A DNA stretch of 64,000 nt, taken from NCBI RefSeq assembly GCF_020882245.1, contig NC_083599.1, positions 58,802,748 through 58,866,747 on the forward strand, in the 5' to 3' direction. The DNA comes from Rhopalosiphum padi. Lineage: Eukaryota; Arthropoda; Insecta; Hemiptera; Aphididae. The first letter of the stretch is position 1; each line of letters opens with the position of its first letter. The notes beneath the pieces were generated by a model, which saw nothing but the letters and a program-made list of their open reading frames with translations, was not told the DNA's origin and did no database searches. Shown here piece after piece: positions 50,430-60,630 of this stretch. A program made the position numbers and the translations under genes.

Positions 50430-50660
50430 AATATACAACTGTGCCCGATTTTAAAGTGCTCTTTGGCCTGTATATGTAATAGTAATATCAATATTAATGG
50501 AGATCCCAAGTTGAAACAATTACTCCAATATGTTCAATCACAAATGGTAACCATAAAAATAGCTCTTTCTAGTTTAAAATGTATTGAAACTTCAATTAAA
50601 TTATATAATAAGACAGTAAAAAATTTACAAAAATATTTTGATGTATTTATTTTCAATTAG
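50430..50660 (+). CDS. Possible terminal coding exon, product unknown
   Basis: The frame is open from after a TAA at 50427 to a TAG at 50658-50660, 76 codons in A+T-rich DNA. It has no usable early ATG, so it would need an upstream exon. The C-terminal half has a heptad-like pattern of Leu, Ile and Val with Lys and Gln (LKQLLQYVQSQMVTIKIALS), suggesting an amphipathic helix or short coiled coil. Two overlapping AATAAA signals lie at 50734-50743, about 75 nt after the stop. The acceptor side is weak: ATTTTAAAG or ATGTAATAG. No domain is recognised. The coil-like character may also arise from A+T-rich codons by chance. Confidence 0.25.
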   Translation, partial: NIQLCPILKCSLACICNSNININGDPKLKQLLQYVQSQMVTIKIALSSLKCIETSIKLYNKTVKNLQKYFDVFIFN

Positions 50661-50733
50661 TCATTTATTCCAAGAAAAAATGCTGATTTAAAATAATTCA
50701 TGACGAGTTCATCTAATCATTATTATAATACAT

Positions 50734-50743
50734 AATAAATAAA
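50734..50743 (+). terminator. Overlapping AATAAA signals
   Basis: Two overlapping AATAAA hexamers follow the open frame at 50430-50660. In DNA this A+T-rich such strings are frequent, so they support a transcript end only together with that frame. Confidence 0.2.
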
Positions 50744-52855
50744 GACACTTGACCATTTTCAATTTTTATTTAAATTAAATTTGTTTTTAAATAATTATAT
50801 TTAATTCGATATACCTAATATTATTAAACGACTAAAATAAAAATGAACTAATGTTTTCCCTTAAATAAATTATTACTATTGTTAGTTTTGTTTTTAGGAA
50901 ATGACAAAGATATAATTTTAATTTGGTAATTATTTTTAAAATAAAATAATTATAAATTTTAAAATGTTATCCTATTTATAATACGTAATCGTATCGTGTT
51001 TGAGGAAGTCCTTTGATATTCGACAATTATATATACTCAATCGTGTTCCCAAAGAGGTAAATTGTATGCCATCGGGTTCAAAATGTGACCGTGTATGAGG
51101 TTTTTATTTTAAAAGTATACCCAAGCAAACTCACGAAATGAAAATGAATTAAATCTATTTCAGTAGAGCTACATATAATATTGCCGATGAGCTATTGCAA
51201 TTTTCGGCAGATGCATTTAAATCCGGTGTATTTAACTGTTTTGTAAAGAAGGCGGTAAATGAGTTCATAATAAAGATAATGGGGCCATGGGTTCGAACGC
51301 TGTATGTTCTGAACTTTGAGTGTGTGTAAGCTTTTACTTTCAAAAATCTTTGAAAATACAGTGATTTTTCGGATGTGAAATAATAAAATAAGTATTTTAC
51401 TTTATTGTTGCACAGTTATATGCACATACATGCAAATAATCAGGTATAATTGATATAACTTTCAATAATTTTTATGAGCTCTCCTTCTTTATCATTGCTA
51501 ATTTTACAATTAATTATACGTAAGAACAAAAGTATGTTCGTCCATTCTCTTAGTAAGATTCAGAGAGTAACTCTGATAAATTTATAAGAATTCTGTTTTT
51601 AATCAAGAGTTTTTTTCTTTGTTATTTTTATAATTAATCCAAACTATAATATATATATATATATATATCATAAAATTTAATTGTTGAGACTTTTTACTTG
51701 TTTTAAGTTTTTTTTCTATTTATTTAATGTATAATATGAAATAAGTAAAAATAAACTGATAAGCAATGTTATGATGAAAAATAAAATAAAATAAATTGTA
51801 TTTTTTAATCTTTGTTTATAATGTTATTGATTGATATATATTTTATTTTTTGAACATAATATATTAGTCTTTTAGTAATATAGATATCTTTTCGGAAAAC
51901 TGAGCATTAATTACAAGTTATTACGTTAAAAGTTAAAAATTAAGTTAATTTCAACTTATTTACTTTACTTACTAGATTGATATTTAATTAACTTAATTTT
52001 AACTTCACTCATTTGCCTCTACTTTAGACAAAGTTAACTCATAATTTTTTTTATATCTCCAATTAAGTATATTTTTAATTTTTGCATTATTCAGAAAAAT
52101 ATTTAATAGAAACATCATTCGTCTGTTAAAAACTGCTATACCTTATGTGCCTATGAATTACATTCACAATATTTATTTAATTAATACAATTATCATACAT
52201 TGTAGCCGTTTCTATTTATATTTTATCATAAAGTTACTTAACTTTTAAATACATACATATATATATATATATTATAAATATTTAGCTTTTCATTTCCTAC
52301 TCATTAACAGGGAATAAAAAGTATTAAAAATGAGTACAAATTTTTTGAGTATCAGGTTTCGTAATCGAAATCAAGTAAAAAATAATAGTAGTTTGGGCAT
52401 TTGACGTTTTGGATTCGTAATCAGTTAGTATTTTTTTTGCAAATTACTGTTACATTGCTGTAGTATTATTAAATATTATCAACAATATTAGGTACTTACC
52501 GCAACGATACTTATCGCTACTTATCGCTTAGTTATTTTGAATAATAAGTTGTTTATTTCAACATTGATTGTGTATATATATATTATACATTATAATAGGT
52601 ATTATCGAAATATGGAAGAAAAACATAATAGTAATAAAATCCTTGATATATAATATAGATAGTTGATACGTATAATATGTATAACCCTTGGACCATGATA
52701 TAATTAATTATACAAGATAATAAAATAATGCAAAACTTTTATAAAAACAATTTTTTCCAACAAATTATGTTTATAAAAAAAATATATTATAATTTATAAC
52801 ATTTGATTTTTATGACACTTAATTTCAACACATGACCCAGATTCATTATGTATCA
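50744..52855. other. A+T-rich noncoding block rich in AAGTTAA words
   Basis: An (AT)10 tract lies at 51649-51668 and another near 52257-52272. Between 51905 and 52045 the words AAGTTAA and TTAACTT recur in both orientations, as in the 63.58-kb region, which may reflect a shared old element. AGACAAAGTTAACTCAT (52026-52042) is identical to 14620-14636. A 62-codon minus-strand frame (51155-51343) is not convincing. Confidence 0.5.
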
Positions 52856-54300
52856 CATGTATAATAATCCTTTCTCGACGCGACGTTCCGTTTTATGAGA
52901 AACGTTCTGTCGGCAAAAATAATATTATTATTCTTTATTTCATAAAGTTATTATTATTATTAAGTTTTTCCTGTAAGCATGTAATATAATTTAATATTTT
53001 TAAATAGAGGTAAACTATACCCTAGCGAGTAACGGTAACATTAATGTCGACCACGTGGACACAATATATTATGTGTATTGTCCATCCATCCACCCCTTAC
53101 CATCGAATTATTATACTACTCGGAGTAATTACTCGTCTCCACAATCCATTTTTTAGCTTTTACGTTTTTTCAATGTATACGTGAGATATAATATATATAT
53201 ATATCAGAACTATTAGAGGTGTCAACTACTGAGGTTATCGTGACGATATTCTATATTTATACATACACAATATTACTCTACCGACATCTAACTCGTGATT
53301 GTCGATCTCTCACCACAACCCACCTACACACCAATAGTGCATTATATAGTTTATCTAATAATCAATACAGTCGCACTTCATAAAATTATCAAAAACCTAT
53401 CGAAAAGTATCATGTTATACAGTGTGCGTAACCAATATTATGATGAGTATTATATACCTATGTATAACTATTGACACGACATAATTGAAAAAGGAGCAAA
53501 GAAATTAAATTAAATTTAAAATAAGGTACCTATTTGTTATTATTATTATTTGTATTTGTTTTCTCTATTTCATTATTATGGCAAATGGTAATTACGCTTT
53601 GCATGATATTATTTTTGTATAATATTAAATTTTTACCAATACCGTGTGTATAATATTATCACCAATCTTCTTATGATTCAACAACTATATGTTTTTATTA
53701 CATGATCAATGTTTTTTTTTCAATTGCGTGTTTGCAAGGTTTTGCACGTACTCGGTCTAAAAAAGGACGTCCATAAATTGTTTTTTTAAGAACCATTTAG
53801 CTCGAGTATAAGAACCAATCGGGCTATAATATTATAGTTTAAAAACCTCATTTGCGCCATAAAAAAATAATAACGCATTGAATATGCGCAATATCGTTTT
53901 TATTATTTCGATATAACTAAATAGTAAATACTAAAGAGGTTATTTTTTAATACTACATTTCTTCTCGTTTATTTTTTAACATTGCACAGTCAAAGTTATC
54001 ACCATTTTAAACTAAAAATTTGATTACCTTTAACCTATGCTCGCCGCTTTTTCAGCTCATATTAGCGAAACCGTTAATCATGGTATACTATTACGCAAAA
54101 ACTGACAGTACAATACCATAATAATATTGTAGTATAAAGTATTTTAATTTTTCTTAAAAATTTGTAAAAATTACCTGTATTAGACATTCAGACCCCTTCA
54201 AATAGCTTAATGCCTCTATACAATTTAGTCAACGAGAACGCATTATCATAATATTTTCTACTCAATAAAACGACAAAATCCAATATTCGTCCAACTGCGG
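52856..54300. other. Noncoding stretch with scattered CpG
   Basis: A small CpG-rich spot lies at 52870-52915 (CTCGACGCGACGTTCCG). The rest is A+T-rich with no supported gene, RNA gene or element. Confidence 0.55.
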
Positions 54301-54447
54301 GGCAGGCTTTTTAATAAATCACCACATGCGCAGTTCGTGAACATAATATTAAAATTTCCGAGAGTAGGTGGTGGAGTTGAGCGATGGTTATTAAATTAAT
54401 TAAGTATGACAAAATGTCAAAGTGAAGTGCATAAGTAGTGGCCCGGA
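54301..54447 (+). promoter_or_regulatory. Possible 5' untranslated or promoter sequence of the 54.5-kb gene model
   Basis: The interval upstream of the candidate start codon at 54485 gains G+C content (GAGAGTAGGTGGTGGAGTTG near 54360) and ends at a full donor hexamer, GTAAGT, at 54448-54453. If transcribed it would be a noncoding first exon with that donor, or a 5' leader continuing to the ATG. No TATA box or Inr can be fixed. Confidence 0.2.
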
Positions 54448-54484
54448 GTAAGTGTGAGTGGGTGCCCCCCTCCCCACGGCTGAC

Positions 54485-54865
54485 ATGGTGGAGAGGTGAG
54501 TTTGGGCTATACTAGTGAAACGTGATAATATATAGAAATATAGACACATATAGTACAATTGTGGTGTATTTCTACTACTATACCAATATAATATAAACTA
54601 CTCCATTCACAGTCGTGCTGTCGCCACGTCTCGAGTGTCTCTCGTTAGAGCTTCAGTGTACCGGAAAACCACTAAATGCGCGCGTGCGGTAGATTTCGAG
54701 TGCGGCGGCGGTGGCAATAGCGCGCAGATACGCTCGTCCGCGTCCGCGTCATCGCATTATAATAGACTATATTGTGTTATGTATTCGTGGAAATTGAATT
54801 TTCCCAGAAAATCTTTGCAGAGTGGTTGGTCATCGCCGTTTCAAATCCGCGTCTGTCCGTCGTAA
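54485..54865 (+). CDS. Candidate two-exon small gene, product unknown
   Basis: Exon 1 is 54485-54495: ATG GTG GAG AG, the first Met after an in-frame TGA at 54455. It ends at GTGAGT (54496-54501). A 117-nt interval ends in TACTCCATTCACAG at 54612. Exon 2 (54613-54865) supplies the missing third base and stays open for 84 codons to a TAA. The joined frame gives 87 residues beginning MVESRAVATSRVSLVRASVY, with basic, Ser/Ala-rich and Gly4 stretches and no recognisable domain or signal peptide. The support is reading-frame continuity across a good GT-AG pair of normal insect intron length. Against it, exon 2 is G+C-rich, where open frames arise more easily, and the nearest AATAAA is about 250 nt downstream (55115). 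Exon 2 might also be a 5' untranslated exon. Confidence 0.33.
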
Positions 54866-55460
54866 AATAATGGATTATTTATTAAACATAAGGCCACGGC
54901 CTTTATATATTATTATCTCCATCGGTAAAATTGAATTACAGTTAAATTTATTTGAATTATTCTTTTTCGTGCGTTTTGTAAATTTTAAGATCACTAGGGC
55001 CCTGGCAAGGTCAAGGTATCCGTATGCAGCTACTTTGTTTGCCTAGATTCAAATACGTCCGCACTGGGCGGAGTACTAGTAGAAATTTGTGAGGTGTTTT
55101 CAATTTTTTTTTCAAATAAAGTTTAAATAGACAGACAACTAACGTTACATATGACGATATTCGTTTATTTATATATAAGTATGCTTTATGTACGTACATT
55201 CCTATGACATTCAAATACGGCACTGGTTATATGATGAACGGAGAAGCTGCCAATTCGGGTTATAGTTGGAATAATATATTATAATATAATATTAGCTTCA
55301 GCGGGGCGTACAGAAATTGTTAGTCTATATAGTCCGCGCACGTGACGAACACAAACAAAAAGTAGCGATAGGGTGAAGTTGGGACGTGAGTTAAACAGAA
55401 TACGGAGAAACTAATTCCGGGGAGTTCCTTTTCGATTTCCGCGTCGGTACCAGGGCGAAG
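54866..55460. other. Noncoding stretch downstream of the 54.5-kb model
   Basis: Frames on both strands (54822-55046 plus, 55011-55223 minus) are short and not supported. AATAAA lies at 55115-55120. A G+C-richer spot at 55310-55460 includes GGGGAGTTCC, which resembles a kappa-B type site, but a single 10-mer match is weak. Confidence 0.4.
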
Positions 55461-55715
55461 TACTTATGCGGGGTGCGCCCGCGTGTCCAGAATGCCAAAC
55501 AGGAAATATCACCGTTTTTCATCTTTATAATATATTATACAATATTATACCTACTCATCGCATCACCATTTTATGTTTGCTACGCACTGATATTACTTCA
55601 GCAAAATATTCACAGACAAAATCAACCAAGTCAACGCCATCAAATCAACAATATTTTCTCTATTGTAATTATACTTATAGGACATAGGTACCTATACCAA
55701 ATGAGCACAATTTAG
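55461..55715 (+). other. Overlapping open frames in CpG-rich to A+T-rich transition
   Basis: Two forward frames of 73 and 80 codons overlap across this interval, one starting at an ATG near 55466 and the other near 55473. Their Ser/Thr/Gln/Asn-rich C-terminal parts come from a relatively stop-poor stretch (55590-55680). Since two frames are open together, at most one could be real, and neither has splice support. A fragment of an old coding insertion is possible. Confidence 0.18.
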
Positions 55716-55772
55716 AATGAGCAACTATAGCAGCTGAGGCCTATCCTTTTGAGGCATGCACTGTATTTTTAA

Positions 55773-56157
55773 ATGTATATTTTTAAAATGTTAATTAACA
55801 TTAAAATTATTAGAAACACCCGACCTTCCAATTCCCCAAGTCAAGTACCCATACTAGTTATTAACTACCAACAATTTACGAAAAAAAAAAAACGATCACT
55901 GGACGAACGTGTAATAGCAATAGCTGCAATTAAACAGTATCTTATACAAATAAATGTTATGTACTACAAATTAATGGTTGTAACCAATGGTGTGTAAAAC
56001 AATAAAAAAAATATCAACCGTAAAACCACAATACAATGCGATATATTTTAAAATAGATTAAAAAATTACGCGGATGATTCGAACGAGGGTGATGGAGATA
56101 ACAATGTGCACAATAATAATATGCCCGATTTCATATCATTACACCAATGACGTTACA
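55773..56157 (+). pseudogene. Possible eroded coding sequence, frame interrupted by two stops
   Basis: One forward frame runs from an ATG at 55773 for 74 codons to a TAA (55995-55997). It resumes in the same register for 17 codons to a second TAA (56049-56051), then continues for about 35 more codons to a TGA. The last part is acidic and Asn-rich (YADDSNEGDGDNNVHNNN) and the first contains a KKKKR basic run. Keeping one register for about 127 codons with only two stops is unusual for this composition. It may be a decayed gene or transposon-derived coding remnant. No family is recognised, and chance cannot be excluded. Confidence 0.2.
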
Positions 56158-56340
56158 CGGTTTTTATTATAATGATATCATGAAGCAGCCGGGTCCGTGA
56201 CACTTTCCGGCACGCGTTTAACCCACAATTATAGCAGGGTCTGTTGCGTTCACAGTCGCGCGACAAGCTCGTCAGTCGTCCCAAGGGATCGAGAAACGTC
56301 CCCAACCGGCGCGCACGGTCCTCTTGGTTTAAAGAAAGAT
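56158..56340. promoter_or_regulatory. CpG-rich spot, possible promoter
   Basis: A G+C-rich segment centred on 56190-56325 carries TCAGTCGTCC, an Inr-like TCAGTC context, in CpG-dense sequence (CAGTCGCGCGACAAGC, CAACCGGCGCGCACGG). TCAGT is the common arthropod initiator core. No TATA box or convincing DPE is seen, and no downstream coding exon is identified, so this is only a possible start region. Confidence 0.2.
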
Positions 56341-56875
56341 ATATTATATGCTGTTTAAATTTTTTTGAATATCGTTTTTAATAGGGTCGTAGGTACCCTA
56401 TATATATATACCATAGACACATCAACGTCGTTGTATAATGTATATTGCCGTTTTTCCGTTAAAACCGTATATGTATATGAAGGTGAAAGTCATTCACTTT
56501 AGTTAAAAAGTAAATTGATTTTATAAAGTCGTATTTATTATGATAACTTATAATTATTTAATTTGAAAAATATATGTCTGCAAGTTATTATCATATTTTA
56601 CATAATTGTACAGTTAAACTAATTATAGGTAATTTTTGGTTTAACCACAATAGGTACAATGATTTTTAATAGTAATAATACAATTAAGTATTGGATTTAT
56701 ACTAATGTAAAACATGTTTTTTTTCAGTATGTATAAGGTAAATTTATTAACTAAGAGTTTACCTAGTTGAGACTTTTCTTAAGCTTATACTTAGAACTTA
56801 CTTTGGATTTGACTATAAACTCTATCCAAAAATCATATCTCAAGATTTTATACGTCATGTACGTCATATGTCATG

Positions 56876-56912
<37 letters not shown>

Positions 56913-58660
56913 ACACACAAACACATACATTGCATAATAAACGGTCGCGGTTTTTCTAATGCATTTCACGAATGCAGCAGACGGTCGTCATTAAATGCTA
57001 GTATATATTATACACATTGACTTTTGTTTTATCTTATACCTATAAACGTGCTGCAGTTGTGGACACAATTGCATGTTTATCGGATGTAACAGCTGCAGCT
57101 CTACACAGCAGTTAGTCGCTATACAGTGTATCGGATACAGAGTATTCGCGAATATCGGAAATGAAGGGTTCGCACATAAAATTTTCTAAGTACCTATTCT
57201 ATTCAGTATTCATATAAAGCGATATTTTCAATGCCAACAACTCGTCATCTACATTTCAGTCTAATTTTATGTTTTTAAAAAACTTTTCTTACATTTAAAA
57301 AAGAAATCAAAAATCAATTTTTTTAGAATTTTTTAGATACCTACCCATTACAATTTTGTAGATATCTCTATTATTAGGTATAACTGGTATTAATATTAAT
57401 TATTGAGTTAAGTTCCTGTTTAAAACATATAAGAACCACTTACAATGAGAAAAGTTAAGACATGGTTCTAATAATCCTACGCGTTCTACAATATCACAAT
57501 AAGAAAATACAATTTGGCAATTATTTGTATTGAAAAAAAATAATCAAATTATTTTAATAATTAATATACCTATCGTGATAATTTATAATTTGAAATTATT
57601 TTCAAATGCAGTGTAGTGGGTAAATCCCAATAGTTTTGGCTACCTTATCTGTTTTGCTATACACATTCATTCAATGCAGTAGCTGGGACGTGGTTACTAT
57701 GTGTTTCACAAATTATTATAATATATCTTAGTGTATATATATAGCGCTGAATATCTGGTCTGAGCCTAAGTATGTATCTGCTCATCAATCACATGGATAC
57801 ATATAATAATTGTACAATAGTATCACTGATGCAATGTAATTGTTTATTTATGTACTGTTAAAATCATTTTTTCTCGTAATCATGTCTATATTTTACTATT
57901 ATATGTGCATTTTGAATGAATTTAATTCGATTATAAATTGATAACAACCCATAAATAAATCGTTATGCATTTGTTTGTCATCGTAAATCGTTTATAAAAA
58001 TATGAATCGATAATAAAATATATATAATACTATAATAATATATACGATAAACAATGACGTAAATTATCTGGATTACCGACAATAGTGCAATTTCACATAG
58101 AGAATAGGAACACTGTATTATTTTTCAATGTGTCGCAAGCCGCAGCCTAGTACTTAATAATTATTATTATCAATCGGCTATTCGGTTATTGAGATCGTAT
58201 AATATAGTAACAACCCATTCAATATTCTGATTCCGTGTGTTTATGATAGTGAGCGCAAGTTTATCTGTTTTTCATATCACGATGATAGACCAATTACAAT
58301 CTTTATCTAAATTAAATTGACTGAGATGGTACTCGGTACAGACAAAAGGCGATGATCGAATACTGAATAGCATACTGTTTGTAAATGGGTATTGGTCGAA
58401 TATTGTGTGGTCGAGTTAAATTGAACAACTTAGATATCAATAGTTTTTCAGAAACCCAATGACGCTCCACTGATTAACCAATTTATAAAAAAATAAACCA
58501 ACGTAAACTTTAAAATGTCTCTGTCGATGTCGACGACGAACATCTTGTGTTTTATTGATAATTTAGCGATTAGGTATCAATTAATTTGTAAAATATATAG
58601 GTACCTATAATAGTTTGAAACTATTAGCTATCTTTCTTTTTTGCTTGCAATATTATTGCG
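56341..58660. other. Mostly A+T-rich noncoding stretch with a long CA tract
   Basis: A long AC tract at 56878-56911 is followed by CA-rich degenerate sequence to about 56930. A moderately complex spot at 57040-57170 includes AGCTGCAGCT and a GTGGACACAATTGCATG word. No coding frame or RNA gene is seen. Confidence 0.5.
56878..56911. repeat. (AC)n microsatellite, about 17 units
   Basis: This is the longest dinucleotide tract in the window, followed by imperfect CA-rich sequence. Confidence 0.95.
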
Positions 58661-60630
58661 AATAAAATTATTCGAATGCATAACCACATTTTTAGACTGG
58701 AGTGCTTTTCGACCTTATCCCCTCCCCCTCGCGTTATATACCTCGGAAATCAATTATTTGAAGTAGCATCACAGCAGGATCGCGCCCCTATCAACCGAAT
58801 ACGACCGGTTAGTTTGTTGACTAAGAAATGGGTGCGTTCTAGCCCCCCCCCCCCCCCATGAACTACCTACGTATTATTTCTAATATTTGAAAGAAAATCC
58901 TCGTATACTTGCTAAAAATCAAATACAATGCTGGAAAACTAGCGATGAGAGTGATAATAATATATAGTCCTGGCCGCGGTATCACATGATATATATTATA
59001 TACAATACTGTGCGCGCATGCGTAATGTTACATGTATACATAAGTGGTAACCATACGACAATAATCATTTTTTTTTTTTTTTAATACGCGCGACACGTCT
59101 CGTAGTAGTATGCGTAGTGTGTGTATATTATATATTATAGGCATCTGTTGCAATGTGTACACGATGGAAAAACGGTCTTATATTCAAGACGACGACGACA
59201 ACGACGAAGCAGCGAACTTACAGTCACTATTATACAGTCGTCGTGTGCACGGCGGCGGAGACAATTAAGAGGAATGAGACTACGAGAGCACATATATGCG
59301 TGTGTATGCACACGCGCGCGAATATGTAAAATGTGTGTGTGTGCATAACGCGCTCGAGTTCGCCGCGGTCCACCGTATAAGTCTATATACCTACTTGTGT
59401 ATATATATATATATATGATACGAGGCGAACCGAAGCTGCCGATATGATCTGTGCTCAAACACATTTGCGAACAAATGGCTTCGGATATGCGTATAGTCAC
59501 ATATTATATTATATATACATGACGGCGTATAATACGCACACACACGACACGGTGATTGGCGGGACGGAGGAGAGACGGACCGACTCGCATAATATAATAA
59601 ACGTTTACCTATACGTATAGGAACAGTGTCGACGGCTGATCGCGCGGAATCGTGAACCAGTGAGCCAGCACGCGCGTTTTATTTGTAGCACATATGTGTA
59701 TATAGGTACCTATATATTTATATATATGCTACGCCTGTGTGGCGAGTGCGTGAGCGTGTGGGACTACACCGTACGATTCTGGTACAGCAACAGCAGCACT
59801 AATAATATTATACAAGTGTCGGAGGGCCGCGCGGAGAGTGTTGTGTGTCTCCGGCGACCGGCGGACTGACGCGAGAGGAGAGCGCCCGCGAACTCATCAG
59901 CTCACGCGGAGATCGACGATATAATGTGTAACCGCCAGAGCATGTGTATATATTATATGATATACACTGCTGCAGCTCATGTAGCATATTCCAATATATA
60001 TATATATTATATACGTATATAGGTGGTAGTAGGCAGGCAGGTATACTACCCGTGTACACGAAGAGAATGAAAAAAAAAAATCGTCGACGACGGACGTATT
60101 TAAATGCGCGCACACAACACGACGTGATATTTTCTATTCAGCCGCCGCACCCTCCCCTTGACCGCGCCACTTGTGCCGCCCCACCGCGATTATGTATAGG
60201 TAAATACGGGTATTATATGGGAGGTGTGTGTATGTACCGACTGCTTACACCTACCGCGGTACCCGCCGCTGCACCAGCTGCACATAATATATATAATATA
60301 ATATACCTATATTATTGCTGTGCCGCAGTGTGAGTGCGAGCGGCACATAAATTAGCAGTTCGGATCGCGTTTACTAGCGGGCAGGAGAAAAGTACGTATA
60401 TAATGCAGCACGGCGTGTGTATAAGTTCCTCGAGAGATCCAGACGAGCGCACCGCCCGACGACGATGACGGTGACGATGTGGAGGACGAGGAGGAGTTTG
60501 ATCCGTTTATCGTCATCGCCGTCGTTGTCGTCGAACGGGTAGTCGTGTTTATTCGCGCGGTTTTTTTCTCCCGTCACGAATCAAAACGCTATATGCGCTG
60601 CAATGTTTACACATAACTACCATATTATTA
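58661..60630. other. Largest CpG-rich island of the window
   Basis: From about 59050 to 60600 the sequence is dense in CpG, with GTCGTC, CGGCGG and GCGCGC words, short (TA)n and (TG)n tracts, a 15-base poly-C run (58843-58857) and a 15-base poly-T run (59068-59082). Many overlapping open frames exist on both strands, and none has a coherent composition. Splice-like signals include ATAG|GTAAAT at 60200 and TTGCTGTGCCGCAG ending at 60328. Joining them from the nearby ATG gives only a few codons before a stop. An acidic frame near 60440-60500 (DDDDGDDVEDEEEFDPF) has no start. This is the strongest candidate for an untranslated first exon or promoter region, but the gene it would serve is not visible. 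Confidence 0.4.
58843..58857. repeat. 15-base poly-C run
   Basis: Fifteen consecutive C. Runs this long are unusual in A+T-rich DNA and are prone to length error in assemblies. Confidence 0.85.

Noticed and set aside
51285..51305. GGGTTCGAACGCTG resembling a tRNA T-arm (B box)
   Set aside because: The base after the seven-base loop is G where C61 is required, and no A box or acceptor stem lies at the proper distance upstream.
59121..60333. Several overlapping frames of 67-129 codons on both strands
   Set aside because: High G+C content removes stops. The products consist of Tyr/Ile runs from TA tracts, His/Thr/Arg runs from CA/CG tracts and Ala/Pro runs, with no consistent coding register.
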